Shown piece after piece: positions 49,973 to 58,977 of a stretch of DNA of 64,000 nt (position 1 is the first letter of the stretch; each line of letters begins with the position of its first letter). The stretch spans positions 1 to 64,000 of the forward strand of contig DATLXS010000056.1 in assembly GCA_035575675.1 (NCBI GenBank), given 5' to 3'. The notes under the pieces were generated by a model. It had not been told where the DNA came from. It made no database searches and saw only the letters and a program-made list of their open reading frames with translations. The translations under genes and the position numbers were made by a program. The stretch comes from 20CM-2-65-7 sp035575675. GTDB taxonomy: Bacteria; Gemmatimonadota; Gemmatimonadetes; Gemmatimonadales; GWC2-71-9.

Positions 49973-50788
49973 CTACTCTTCGCGCTGATACTCCCGCTGC
50001 ACGACGCAGTTACCGCCGGAGTTCTTCGCGGAATACAGGGCGAGGTCCGCCACCAGCATCAGCTGGGGCGCGGCGACGTCCTCCGCATCCCGCGGCAGCT
50101 CGACCAACCCGCCGCTGACCGTCACCATCGTCGACGCGTTCTCGACGAGGTTGCGGCGAATCCGCGTCGCCACGATCAATCCGGCAACGGCATCCGTATC
50201 AGGCAGAATGATCGCGAACTCATCGCCTCCGAGGCGGGCGGCGATGTCGGTGCCGCGCAGACTCTTCTGAATCGCCACCGCGACCCGGCCGAGTGCCTGA
50301 TCGCCGGCATGATGGCCCCAGCGATCGTTCATCAGCTTCAGCCGATCGACGTCGAGGAGCAGCAGCGACAGCGGCACGTTGTAGCGACGGCAGCGCGCGA
50401 TCTCCCGTGTCATCGTCGCGTCGAAGTGATAACGGTTGAACAGGCCGGTGAGCGGATCGGTGACCGAGCGGTGTTCCAGCAGCTCGAGCGCCTCGTGCTC
50501 CACGATCGTCGGGGCGACGAGCTCGCCGCTGATATTGAGCATGTAGTCGACGGCGGCCACGACCGCGCCGACGTTGCGGCCCAGCCGGGCGCCGAGCGCA
50601 CGGCGATGCGCTTCGATCGCGGCGGCGCGCTTGGTCGCTTCGCTTGCGCTGAGCCGCGCGTGCGGGAAGACGTGATGCAGGGGCAGCGTCGCCGCGTCCT
50701 CGACGGCGTCGGGCTCGCGGCGCTCCATGCCCAACCGGCGCTCCACCCCGGTGCGGCGCTCGTCCACAGGGTTACCAGCCGATGGCAT
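49973..50788 (-). CDS. Soluble diguanylate cyclase (GGDEF) with intact I-site
   Basis: 271 residues. N-terminal helical sensor region of unknown type (about 1-105), then a GGDEF domain: TDPLTGLFNRYHFDATM, LLLLDVDRLKLMNDRWGHHAG, active motif RLGGDEF, with the RxxD inhibitory site (RGTD) five residues upstream. c-di-GMP feedback is therefore likely. It starts 27 bp after the TPR protein stop, so TPR and cyclase are cotranscribed. No membrane segment. Confidence 0.87.
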   Translation of the reverse strand: MPSAGNPVDERRTGVERRLGMERREPDAVEDAATLPLHHVFPHARLSASEATKRAAAIEAHRRALGARLGRNVGAVVAAVDYMLNISGELVAPTIVEHEALELLEHRSVTDPLTGLFNRYHFDATMTREIARCRRYNVPLSLLLLDVDRLKLMNDRWGHHAGDQALGRVAVAIQKSLRGTDIAARLGGDEFAIILPDTDAVAGLIVATRIRRNLVENASTMVTVSGGLVELPRDAEDVAAPQLMLVADLALYSAKNSGGNCVVQREYQREE

Positions 50789-50815
50789 AGTTCGTGAGCT
50801 TGTGGTGCTGGAAAT

Positions 50816-52828
50816 TCATGCGGTCTCCAGCAAGTCGTCGAGCTTGTCGATCTCAGCCCGTGCCGAGAGCCGCTGGAACGAGGAGCGCGCCCGGTGGGCC
50901 GCCGCCTTGCCCGCGGTGACGTCGCCCGCCTGGATCAACAGCAGTGCCAGATCGCGCTCCGCCATGGCGAGCAGCAGGGGACGGCCGTGCTCGGTCGCGC
51001 GCTGGATGACGTCGCGCAGCATGGTCTCCGCTTCCCCACGCCGACCGGCGAGGCCAAGCGCGCCGGCCTTGATGCGCAGGTCTTCCGCTTCGCGCACCGG
51101 ATCCTTGAGCTCCCGGTGGGTGGCGATGGCACGCTCGATCTCGGCCAACGCGCGGTCGCCTTCACCACGCGTCACATGAATCTCGGCGAGCCCCGCGATC
51201 GCCTGGGCGGTGAGCTGCCCGTCGTTCAGGGCTTGCGCTTCCTGAATCGCGATCTGCGCGATCTCCATCGCGCGGTCCAGCCGGCCCTGGGCGCGGCACA
51301 CCATGCCGAGGTTGTGGCGGGCTTCCGCCACGCCGCGGGCAAAGTGCGCCTGCTCGTAGGCGGCGATCGCGCGCGTATAGGCGATGACGGCGCGGCGATA
51401 GTCGCCCTGCATGTTGGCGATGACGCCGAGGTTGTTGGCGCACCGGCCGACCGTGGCCATGTCGTTGCCGTCGGTCGCCTCTTCCTGCGCGCGGGTGAAG
51501 AAGTAGGTGGCTTCGTCGATACCGCCACGCTCCAGGGCGATGGCGCCGCAGACGTTCAGGGCGCGCACTTCCATCATCCGGTCTTTCAGCGACCGGGCGC
51601 GGAGCTGGGCGACCATGGCCCACTGCTGTCCCACCTCGAGACGGCCGAGGCGGCTGTGGGCGATGCCGAGCAGCAGCGTGAGCAGGGCGGACTCTTCCAG
51701 CTCGTCCTTCGAGCGCTGCTCGAGGTACGTCAGCAGCTCGGCGTAGCGGCCCGCGTCGGCGAACTGCTGTGCGACGTGGATCGGCTCGAGCGAGCCGCGC
51801 AGCTCGGCGGCAAACGCCTCGTCCCACCCCAGAGCGGCGAGTTTGCGAATTTCACTCTCGGCGCCCATGTCGGCGAAGATGCCCCTGGCGGCCTGGGCCG
51901 CGGCCCGGGCGTCGCTCATCCGGTCGGTGCGGCGCAGCAGCACCGCGAGATCGCGGGTGGCCTCGCCGAGCAGCAACACCCGCGCGTGCAGCTCGGCGCG
52001 ACCGATCACCTCGCGCAACGCCTTTTCGGCGCGGGGCATCTGGTTTTCCAGCACGAGCACCAGCGCCAGGATCCGCAGGTCCTCGGCCTCTGCGACGGGG
52101 TCAGGCATCTGGCCGCGGATCACGCGGACGCGGTCGAGCTCGCGGCGGGCGAGCTCCGGCTCGCTCCGCACCGCGCGGATTTCCGCCCGGCCGCGCAGCG
52201 TCACTGCATGCAGGGCCTCGTCGTGGCTCGCTTCCGCGGCGGCGACGGCCTGATCCGCGGTCGTCAACGCCTTGTCCAGCGCGCCTTGCTCGCGATACGC
52301 GTTGGCCAGGTTGTGCATGCAGTCGGCAACGCCCGCTTGCATACCGGCGCGATGGTGGGCGGCGGTGGCGATTTCCCACGAGGAGATGGCCTCGGCGTGG
52401 CGGCCGCGCAAATAGCTGATGATGCCCAGGTTGTTCGAGGCGCGGCCGGTGGTGGTATGATCGCCATCGCGGCTCGCGGCCATCAGGGCTTGCGTGCAGA
52501 AGTCAGCGGCTTCGGTGAGGTTACCCCTGACAAGGGCGATCGCGCCCCGCGCGTTGAGCGCATGGCGCTCGACGCCATGCTCGCCGCGCTGCCGCGCAGC
52601 GGCGAGGGCCTGATCGATCCACTGGAGCCCTTGTTCGTGGCGGCCGAGCCGCGCTTGCGCGATGCCGTACAGCAAGGCGAGGGTCGGATCGGTGAGCTCG
52701 CTCTGGTCGCGCGCGCCCAGGAACTCGACTACCGCGGCATGGTGGCCGGCGGCCGCGAGTGCGCGGGCTTTGGCGAGGACCGGCGACGCCTCGACGAGGC
52801 GTGGGTCGCGGGAGCGATCGTTGGACAT
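50816..52828 (-). CDS. Tandem TPR protein (two internally duplicated halves)
   Basis: 670 residues of TPR-like helices with no membrane segment. Residues about 20-325 and 370-665 are duplicates: both contain LARLG/LGRLE-type spacing, NNLGII.Y/NNLGVIA, HNLANAYREQG/HNLGMVCRAQG, RGRAEI/AGLAEI and DPVAEAEDLRI/DPVREAEDLRI. The most C-terminal residues are a short charged helix. Similar TPR proteins act as regulators or sensors, and cotranscription with a cyclase suggests a signalling role. Confidence 0.82.
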   Translation of the reverse strand: MSNDRSRDPRLVEASPVLAKARALAAAGHHAAVVEFLGARDQSELTDPTLALLYGIAQARLGRHEQGLQWIDQALAAARQRGEHGVERHALNARGAIALVRGNLTEAADFCTQALMAASRDGDHTTTGRASNNLGIISYLRGRHAEAISSWEIATAAHHRAGMQAGVADCMHNLANAYREQGALDKALTTADQAVAAAEASHDEALHAVTLRGRAEIRAVRSEPELARRELDRVRVIRGQMPDPVAEAEDLRILALVLVLENQMPRAEKALREVIGRAELHARVLLLGEATRDLAVLLRRTDRMSDARAAAQAARGIFADMGAESEIRKLAALGWDEAFAAELRGSLEPIHVAQQFADAGRYAELLTYLEQRSKDELEESALLTLLLGIAHSRLGRLEVGQQWAMVAQLRARSLKDRMMEVRALNVCGAIALERGGIDEATYFFTRAQEEATDGNDMATVGRCANNLGVIANMQGDYRRAVIAYTRAIAAYEQAHFARGVAEARHNLGMVCRAQGRLDRAMEIAQIAIQEAQALNDGQLTAQAIAGLAEIHVTRGEGDRALAEIERAIATHRELKDPVREAEDLRIKAGALGLAGRRGEAETMLRDVIQRATEHGRPLLLAMAERDLALLLIQAGDVTAGKAAAHRARSSFQRLSARAEIDKLDDLLETA

Positions 52829-52846
52829 TGGCGTGCGGTCTCGCGC

Positions 52847-53533
52847 CTACCAGGCCACCGACCAGTCCATCATGGCTTCCGCGATGGCGTACTCGCAGAA
52901 GTGCGGCAGCGCATACGTGAACGACTTCTCGTCGAGCGACTGCGATGCCCCGAGCTTGGTCCACGGATCGCTGTTCTCCTCGCGATACCACAGGCCGAGC
53001 ACCTGGGCCTCGAGGGCCGCGTCGGTGCTATCGACGACGCCGTCGCCGTTCAAGTCGCCACTGGCACCGTCGTACCAGACCTTGAGCTGGGCCGGTGCGC
53101 CGAACTGCAGACCTGTCGGCTCGAGCGACACGCCAATTTTGGTCGTGTCGACCGTGACGGTGATGAGGACGGAGTCGCCCATGGCCAGCTCACCGACGCC
53201 CGGCACGAACTGCGGGTCGGTCGTCGTGAGCAGCAGGAACGGGTGCACGTCGTTGTCGATGGAGCTGCTGTAGTTGATCTGGACCGAACGGGACTCGCCG
53301 CGCACCGCCCAGAATGACACCGCATACTGCTCGAGGCTCAGGGGGGGTGTCAGCGCCATCGCTCCGGAACGGCGCGCGCGAGGATCCGTTGTTCTGGCAG
53401 AGAACTGTGGCGTTTCAGCCCAGCGAAGGAACTGGGGACCCGCGGGCGCTGTCACCGCTGTGGGTTGGTCCGCGCAGCGCGCAACAGCCAGCGTCAGGGC
53501 GAACACCAGAATTGAGCGGCGAACGAACATCAT
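52847..53533 (-). CDS. Exported dockerin/EF-hand-type repeat protein
   Basis: 228 residues from ATG 53533 (MMFVRRSILVFALTLAV); the frame is open to 53647 but adds only a polar leader. Signal peptide then a beta domain (LSLEQYAVSFWAVRGESRSV, PGVGELAMGDSVLITVTV). A single calcium-binding-like loop (DLNGDGVVDSTDAALEAQVL) has the D-x-N-x-D-x-x-x-D pattern of dockerins. A cohesin partner is not in the window. Function unknown; a scaffold-bound surface protein is one possibility. Confidence 0.68.
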   Translation of the reverse strand: MMFVRRSILVFALTLAVARCADQPTAVTAPAGPQFLRWAETPQFSARTTDPRARRSGAMALTPPLSLEQYAVSFWAVRGESRSVQINYSSSIDNDVHPFLLLTTTDPQFVPGVGELAMGDSVLITVTVDTTKIGVSLEPTGLQFGAPAQLKVWYDGASGDLNGDGVVDSTDAALEAQVLGLWYREENSDPWTKLGASQSLDEKSFTYALPHFCEYAIAEAMMDWSVAW

Positions 53534-53607
53534 GCGGGTCTCCAAGGGCTGGGCGCTTGACTGCATTGGTGTCGTGAGGCACTTTGTGGACGGAACAGGC
53601 CTAACTC

Positions 53608-54230
53608 TTGCCTTTCTATGACACCGAAAGTAGGCATATCTTGTCACCTGTCAAGCCCGAAGTCGGCCCGAAACGAGTGCCGGTAGCGAGTCGCCTCGCG
53701 GTGCTGCTGGACGTATTCAGCCCGTGGGAGGGCATCTCCTTGAGCTACCGCCAGTTCGCCGCCGCGCTCGGCGGTGCCGTAACTGAAGCAGCAATAAAGA
53801 AATGGCCGCACAGAGAGAAGTTTCCCGCAGACGTCGCCCGGCTGATCGTCACGAAAGCGAAAGAGCTTGGGATCCCAGACGTTACGCTTGAATGGGTACT
53901 TTGGGGCGAAGGTTCAGGTCCCCAAAAGGGGACCAAAAAAGTTCCAGCACAGGGGCATCAGCAGCATGAACATGAGGAGCTCGCCGCCAGCATCGGCGAG
54001 GCGTTACGGACCGATCTCGCCCACAACGAGTTCGGCCAGTGGGCGTCAGTGGAAGTGCAACGGACCGTAATTTGGTCGTTGAAGGACCTGGCCCGGCGGC
54101 TGTGGGTGCTCCGGTTTCCGATGAGTGAGACGTTCAAGCTGACCGACGAGTGGGGGACGAGGATTGGGCTGCCGGGTCGTTCCCTTGCCTCGCCGACGGC
54201 CCCTGATGATTTTTCCGCCGCTCCAAACGA

Positions 54231-54240
<10 letters not shown>
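53608..54240 (+). CDS. Phage-repressor-like helix-turn-helix protein
   Basis: 210 residues if translation begins at TTG 53608; TTG 53641 (LSPVKPEVG) is equally possible and no ATG/GTG is available. A CI-like HTH is seen in LSYRQFAAALGGAVTEAAIK with KW, followed by KFPADVARLIVTKAKELGI and the TLEWVLWGEGSGP tail typical of repressor N-terminal domains. The C-terminal half (RTVIWSLKDLARRLWVLRF) is helical. Its stop codon lies inside the 5' end of tRNA-Lys. A residue of an integrated element or a chromosomal repressor are both possible. Confidence 0.62.
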
Positions 54241-54303
<63 letters not shown>

Positions 54304-54310
54304 TCCTACG

Positions 54311-54387
54311 GAATGATCAATGTCCAATTATCCATGTCCAACGGTCAATGATCATTGAGCGTTGATCATTGGTTATTGGACATTCGT
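54311..54387. repeat. AT-rich array of 7-bp units (11 units)
   Basis: In one phase the sequence reads GAATGAT CAATGTC and continues CAATTAT CCATGTC through CAATGAT CATTGAG CGTTGAT CATTGGT TATTGGA CATTCGT. Left units follow CAATGAT, right units its reverse complement, so the array folds on itself. It begins 7 bases after the tRNA-Lys gene and encodes the last residues and stop codon of the barrel gene (SNNQ, TGA). Confidence 0.7.
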
Positions 54388-54956
54388 CGCGTTAGCGACG
54401 CCCCTACCTGAAGAAAACTCACCGTCGCGCCGCTCGCGGCCTGGCCGCCGTTGAAGTTCACATCGCCGGCGAACGCCCCCACCGAGTAGTACACAAACGG
54501 GGCGAGCCGCCACACCCGGCTCACCAGATACTCGTAGCCGATGCCGAATTGCGGGCCGATGCCCGATGACGTGATAACGTCAGTGCCGTCATTGGTACGG
54601 TGCATCACGAGCGCGGCCCCGCCCCGCAGGTACAACTGTCGGCCGACATTCGGATACCAGTAAGCGGCAGCCCCGAACGACAGCAGCGTCTGCGTCACTC
54701 CACCCTCGCGCTGGCGCCACCCGGCGAGCTCTGCACCGATGCGCACCGCCCGGCTGGTGCTGCCGCCGACGCCGAGGAGTGCGGAGAGTCCCGTCTTCCG
54801 GCGGCCGGCGCAGAGGCCACACGTGACGCGGGCCCATCCCGGGGCGACGCCCACGCTGTACCACAGGCCGGTGGCCTCGCGCCGCTGCGCCGCCACCGTT
54901 CTCGGGGGGAAAGCGGCCAGCGCGAGGCTCACCAGGACGATCGCACGGGATCGCAT
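54366..54956 (-). CDS. Small outer-membrane beta-barrel with CxxC motif
   Basis: 196 residues from ATG 54956 (MRSRAIVLVSLALAAFP), a clear signal peptide; the frame is open to 55001. Strand-like mature sequence (GLWYSVGVAPGWARVTC, LSFGAAAYWYPNVGRQLYLR, PQFGIGYEY) with CGLCAGRR after strand one, paralogous to the 20072 protein. The last four residues and stop are encoded by a 7-bp repeat array. A second array sits at its 5' side, so the gene is bracketed by repeats. Confidence 0.68.
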   Translation of the reverse strand: MRSRAIVLVSLALAAFPPRTVAAQRREATGLWYSVGVAPGWARVTCGLCAGRRKTGLSALLGVGGSTSRAVRIGAELAGWRQREGGVTQTLLSFGAAAYWYPNVGRQLYLRGGAALVMHRTNDGTDVITSSGIGPQFGIGYEYLVSRVWRLAPFVYYSVGAFAGDVNFNGGQAASGATVSFLQVGASLTRRMSNNQ

Positions 54957-55008
54957 ATCGCCACTATAACTCAATTGCTGTGGCCAATTTGGGAGTGACA
55001 TGCGTCAC

Positions 55009-55057
55009 GAATGATCAATGAACAATGATCAATGATCACTGAACATTGATCATTGGA
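55009..55057. repeat. AT-rich array of 7-bp units (7 units)
   Basis: GAATGAT CAATGAA followed by CAATGAT CAATGAT CACTGAA CATTGAT CATTGGA, same register and same inverted halves as the 54311 array. It lies between divergent genes; its last bases adjoin the start region of the lipoprotein gene at 55068. Confidence 0.7.
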
Positions 55058-55067
55058 AGTTCCGCGC

Positions 55068-56315
55068 ATGAAACCCTCATCCCTGCTGCATTTTCTCGCC
55101 GCTGGCGCAATGGTGTCGGCAGCGTGTCACGATATGCCGGCAGCCCCCGACTACGGACCCGCCACCGGCAACGCCGCGTCCTTCGGACTCTGGTCGCCTG
55201 GTGCGAACGACGACTGCACCAAGGCGCAGCACGACGCGTACTCGGTCGTCGGGCCCGATCACAAGCTCTATCCCACGTGGCATCCGCCGATCGATCCGGT
55301 CACCGGTTGCTCCTTCGGCCACGACCACGGCCGCGACCCCCGCGGCTCGGCGCTGTACCGCGAAGTGGGACCGATTCCATTTGGATACGCGAACGAGCAG
55401 CTCGATGTCTACGATCCTCTGACGACCCGGCACGAGGACCACTTCGGGCACAAGGTCGAATGGGAGAACGACGTCCCCATGCATTTCGGCAGCGACGCGG
55501 CGGACGCGCTGTTCGCCGTGCGGTGCGATGTCCTCGTCAAGCTGCACCAGGGCACCCATTCGAAAGACGCATTCACCAACAATCTGCACGAGCTGGTCTA
55601 TCATATCCGCTGCAGCGACGGGACCGAGATGCACATCACGATGCTCGCGGCGATCGGGACGCCCGGACAGTTCGAGCGGAGCTGCGACGGGACCACGGTC
55701 GTCGTGGGACCGGCGACGCCCGCGAACTCGCCTGATGGCGGCGGCGTGCGGATCATTCCTGATCGCACGTGTGTCGACAGCGAAATTCTCGTCCCCGCCG
55801 GCCAGTTCTCCAACTTTGGCGCGCTCCACGAGACCTGGCAGACCTCGAACTCGGTGCGGCGCGAGGACGGCCACACGCTCGCGTTCTTCAATCCGTACTT
55901 CCAGGTCTCGCTGCCGAGCCGCTTCTACGATCCGGCCCTGGCGGGAATCACCGGGCGGCCGATCGACGTGTGCTACGAAGTCACCCCGGCGGGGAACGCC
56001 GCGCGGGGTGGGGCATGCGCGCGCTCCACCAGCAACGGCACGATTACCGGGATCACGTTCGACGATCCGCGCTCGGTGTTCGACGGCACGGACCGCATGG
56101 TCGACATCAATTCAAACTTCGTCAGTAACGCAGCCGGCCCCGAGGTGTGGTATACCGACCCGTTCGGCAAGAACGGCCGCACGGCGGCCTTCCCGGGATC
56201 AATTCGTCAGTTCATCGCGCGGATCAACAACGATCGCGGCGGGCTCGAGCTGGCGGGTCCGGGGATCGGCGGCGATCGGGATTACAGCGGACCCCGGGTT
56301 CATGCGCCGAATTGA
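55068..56315 (+). CDS. Lipoprotein of unknown function
   Basis: 415 residues from ATG 55068. Lipobox MVSAAC. The mature protein is His/Asp-rich (GCSFGHDHGRDP, TTRHEDHFGHKVEW), with four further Cys and a beta-rich middle (SEILVPAGQFSNFGALHETW). The spacing of HEDHFGH could bind metal. No known family recognised. Upstream repeats and the tRNA suggest a recombination-prone neighbourhood. Confidence 0.62.
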   Translation: MKPSSLLHFLAAGAMVSAACHDMPAAPDYGPATGNAASFGLWSPGANDDCTKAQHDAYSVVGPDHKLYPTWHPPIDPVTGCSFGHDHGRDPRGSALYREVGPIPFGYANEQLDVYDPLTTRHEDHFGHKVEWENDVPMHFGSDAADALFAVRCDVLVKLHQGTHSKDAFTNNLHELVYHIRCSDGTEMHITMLAAIGTPGQFERSCDGTTVVVGPATPANSPDGGGVRIIPDRTCVDSEILVPAGQFSNFGALHETWQTSNSVRREDGHTLAFFNPYFQVSLPSRFYDPALAGITGRPIDVCYEVTPAGNAARGGACARSTSNGTITGITFDDPRSVFDGTDRMVDINSNFVSNAAGPEVWYTDPFGKNGRTAAFPGSIRQFIARINNDRGGLELAGPGIGGDRDYSGPRVHAPN

Positions 56316-56321
56316 GACCGG

Positions 56322-57569
56322 CTATTTCTTTCGGGAAACCGTCCCAATCGCGCTGATCAAATCGCCTAAATCGTAGGGTTTTGTGACCGACGGCTGCCCG
56401 CAGCTCTCCAGAAAGGCGCGCGTTTCCCCGCGGGCCTGATCTCCCGTCACGAACACAAAGCGTTTGGCGACGAGGGGCCGGCTGTTGACGAGCTGCTCGT
56501 ACATCGCACGTCCGCCGAGCCGCGGCATCTGCAGGTCGGTGACGATTGCATCGAAGGTGTTGTCGTGGTCGCCCAGCCGCTCCATCGCCTCGAGGCCATT
56601 CTCGACCGCTACGATCTGGTGTCCCTCCCGCTCGAGGAGCAGCACCATCGCCTGGCGGTTCACCGCATCGTCGTCCACGACGAGGATGCGCATGCGGGGC
56701 AGGCTTTCGGCAGGCGTCGAGAGCGGCGCCAGCGCGCCCAGCACGCTGCGCGGGAGCGTCACGACGACTTCGGCGCCGGTGCTGCCGCCGCGCGGCCGCA
56801 GCCGCAGGTTGCCGCCGGCCGACTGCGCCAGCGCGCGCGCGAGCGCGAACTCGACCTCGCCGCCGCCGCCCGTCTGCGTAAAGCGGAACGGCGAGGTGAG
56901 CCGTTGCTCGGCTTCCACGGCGAGCGGCGCGCCGGAATCCCACAGCGAGGTCACCACCGACGGACCGGTGGCCATCACGTCGAGCCGCAGCTCGCGCGGC
57001 GGCTGCGACGCGCGGAGCCGGCGCAGTGCGAAGTCGAGCAGCTTCGTCAGCATCTCCGTGAGCTGCGGCATCGGGCACGCGACCAGCGGCAGGTCAGCGG
57101 GGACCGATCGGACGACTTTCACGCCGAGCTCGCGGAACGTCGATTCGCGCTCCGACAGCACGCCGCTGATCACGACCGCCGCATCACACGGCTCGGCGGC
57201 GCCTGCCGGATGAGCGGCGAGCTCCAGGAAGTGGCTCGTGATTTCGGCAGCGCGGCGAACCTCGCCGTGCAGGAGCACGAGCGCACGCGCGCGCTCCGGA
57301 TCGAGCGGACTGCCATGCAGCAAGTCGGCCAGCGCGCCGATGGCCGAGAGGCGGTTGTTCAGCGCATTGAGAACGTTGGCGGAGCCTTCGTCGAGGACGA
57401 CGTGCTTCACTTCCGGCGAGGCTGTGGAGGACTTCGAGGATGGGGGCGGTGGTGACGGAGGCGCGGGCCGCGCCCGGGCCGCCGCGGGCATCTCCTTCTG
57501 CCGCCCCAGCAGATAACCGACCAGCGCGCCGACGGCTGCACCGAACCCGAACGCCACCCATAGCTCCAT
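56322..57569 (-). CDS. Histidine-kinase-like protein lacking the phospho-acceptor His, with receiver domain
   Basis: 415 residues. An N-terminal membrane anchor (WVAFGFGAAVGALVGYLLG) and Pro/Ser-rich linker precede a DHp-like helix pair where the H-box reads VLNALNNRLSAIGAL: the phosphorylated His is replaced by Asn. The ATPase-like domain is also degenerate, with PMPQLTEMLTKLLDFAL in place of a standard N-box and GGGEVEFALARALAQ in place of the GxGLG lid. The C-terminal receiver (RILVVDDDAVNRQAMVLLLE, VTDLQMPRLGG, SVTKPYD) is intact. It likely receives phosphate from another kinase. Confidence 0.78.
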   Translation of the reverse strand: MELWVAFGFGAAVGALVGYLLGRQKEMPAAARARPAPPSPPPPSSKSSTASPEVKHVVLDEGSANVLNALNNRLSAIGALADLLHGSPLDPERARALVLLHGEVRRAAEITSHFLELAAHPAGAAEPCDAAVVISGVLSERESTFRELGVKVVRSVPADLPLVACPMPQLTEMLTKLLDFALRRLRASQPPRELRLDVMATGPSVVTSLWDSGAPLAVEAEQRLTSPFRFTQTGGGGEVEFALARALAQSAGGNLRLRPRGGSTGAEVVVTLPRSVLGALAPLSTPAESLPRMRILVVDDDAVNRQAMVLLLEREGHQIVAVENGLEAMERLGDHDNTFDAIVTDLQMPRLGGRAMYEQLVNSRPLVAKRFVFVTGDQARGETRAFLESCGQPSVTKPYDLGDLISAIGTVSRKK

Positions 57570-57645
57570 GCCGGAAAGCTATGCACCGCGCGAGTTTGCG
57601 CGAGCAGTCCCGCGTCACCCCCACAACGGGACGCCCGTCACTGGA

Positions 57646-57727
57646 TGCCCTGGCTCGGATTCGAACCGAGACGCCTTGCGGCACTGCCCCCTCAAGACAG
57701 CGTGTCTACCAGTTCCACCACCAGGGC
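57646..57727 (-). tRNA. tRNA-Leu (anticodon GAG)
   Basis: On the minus strand: acceptor GCCCTGG/CCAGGGC, D arm, anticodon stem CTGTC/GGCAG with loop TTGAGGG giving GAG, an extended variable arm (TGCCGCAAGGCGT) as in type II tRNAs, and T arm CTCGG/CCGAG. 82 bases, no encoded CCA. Confidence 0.87.
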
Positions 57728-57772
57728 GAGGTCAGAAAAATAGAGGTGTTCGGCGCTGAAGTACAGTCAGGC

Positions 57773-58039
57773 TTAGCCGAAACGCTTCGCCGCGCGCTCC
57801 CGTGCTTTGCGCGCTTCTGCTTCCCGGTTGCGCGCCGGTGCCTTGATCGTGAGTGAGTCGATCAAGTGGCGGGCGATCGTTGTCACGTCGTCTACGGCGC
57901 GGTTGAACACCGCCTCGTTCGCGTGCGAGGGGTGCGTCGCGCCGCTCAACTTGCGTACGAACTGCAGCGCCGACGCGCGAATCTCATCGTCGGTCGCGGG
58001 GGGCTCGAAGTTCGCCAGCGTCTTGATGTTTCGGCACAT
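57773..58039 (-). CDS. DUF2277-family protein
   Basis: 88 residues, a close match to DUF2277 in length and pattern: MCRNIKTLANFEPPATDDEI, RASALQFVRKLSGATHPSHA, and a Arg/Lys-rich C-terminus (RNREAEARKARERAAKRF). Function is unknown. It stands alone between tRNA-Leu and the DGPF proteins; a short upstream palindromic stretch is not a clear terminator. Confidence 0.87.
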   Translation of the reverse strand: MCRNIKTLANFEPPATDDEIRASALQFVRKLSGATHPSHANEAVFNRAVDDVTTIARHLIDSLTIKAPARNREAEARKARERAAKRFG

Positions 58040-58174
58040 ATCCGCTCCTCATGATCCGAGGCCGTAACCAGGGCTACCACAACGACATTGGAATATGTCG
58101 ATTTCTGGAAGTCTCGTTCGTCGCCTAGATGAGAGCAAGAGTGTACGGCACACTAACCAGAAAGCGAGACGGCA

Positions 58175-58609
58175 ATGCGATTCATGGTGATCGTGAAGGC
58201 CAACAAGGACAGCGAGGCCGGCGTCCTGCCGGACAAAAAGATCCTGGAGGCGATGGGCAAGTTCAATGACGAGCTGGTGAAGGCCGGCGTGATGCTGGCC
58301 GCCGAAGGACTGCAGGCGAGCTCGAAAGGGGTGCGGGTCAAGTTTTCGGGGAAGGAGCGGATCGTGCGCGACGGGCCGTTCGCGGAGACCAAAGAGCTGA
58401 TCGCCGGTTACTGGCTGTGGCAGGTGCGGTCGAAGGAAGAGGCCATCGAATGGCTGAAGCGCGCGCCGTTCGACGGCGGCACGGAGGTCGAGATCCGGCA
58501 GGTCTTCGAGGCCGAGGACTTCGGCGCGGAGTTCACGCCCGAGCTGCGGCAGCAGGAAGCGCGGCAGCGCGAGGCGATCGCCAAGAACAAACAACGCTCG
58601 GGGAAATAG
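58175..58609 (+). CDS. YCII/DGPF-family protein
   Basis: 144 residues. A ferredoxin-like fold with the signature RDGPFAETKELIAGYWLWQV, LKRAPFDGGTEVEIRQ. DGPF proteins are the conserved neighbours of ECF42-type sigma factors, and one lies two genes downstream. The C-terminus extends into a charged helix. The molecular role of YCII proteins is unresolved; a small-molecule modification step is suspected. Confidence 0.88.
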   Translation: MRFMVIVKANKDSEAGVLPDKKILEAMGKFNDELVKAGVMLAAEGLQASSKGVRVKFSGKERIVRDGPFAETKELIAGYWLWQVRSKEEAIEWLKRAPFDGGTEVEIRQVFEAEDFGAEFTPELRQQEARQREAIAKNKQRSGK

Positions 58610-58611
58610 CC

Positions 58612-58977
58612 ATGCGTTTCATGACGATTGTGAAGACTCGCGAGACCGGTGCTCACCCGTCGCCGGCGCTCATAGACAAGATCGGGAAGCTGGGCGAGGA
58701 AGCGGCCAGGAAAGGCGCGATGGTCGGGATGGGTGGTCTGATGCCGACGGCATTGGGAGCGCGGGCCCGGCTGGCCAACGGGAGGATCACCTTCACGGAC
58801 GGCCCCTTCACCGAGGCGAAGGAAGTCATCGGCGGCTACGCGATCTACGATGTCGGCTCGAAAAAAGAAGCGATCGAGTGGACACGGAAATTCCTGGAAG
58901 CGCACATCGGGCTCTGGGATCAGGAGCTGGAAGTCGAAGTCCGGCAGATGATGGATGACCCGTCAGCAGGCTGCTGA
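58612..58977 (+). CDS. YCII/DGPF-family protein, second copy
   Basis: 121 residues from ATG 58612, two bases after the previous stop; the same frame is open to 58417 inside that gene. DGPF motif as TDGPFTEAKEVIGGYAIYDV, followed by EVRQMMDD. Overlaps the sigma factor start by 23 bp. The two copies are diverged, so duplication is old. Confidence 0.87.
   Translation: MRFMTIVKTRETGAHPSPALIDKIGKLGEEAARKGAMVGMGGLMPTALGARARLANGRITFTDGPFTEAKEVIGGYAIYDVGSKKEAIEWTRKFLEAHIGLWDQELEVEVRQMMDDPSAGC

Noticed and set aside
54311..55057. Heptamer arrays considered as a CRISPR array
   Set aside because: Units are 7 bp with no spacers, the halves are inverted, and no cas genes are present.
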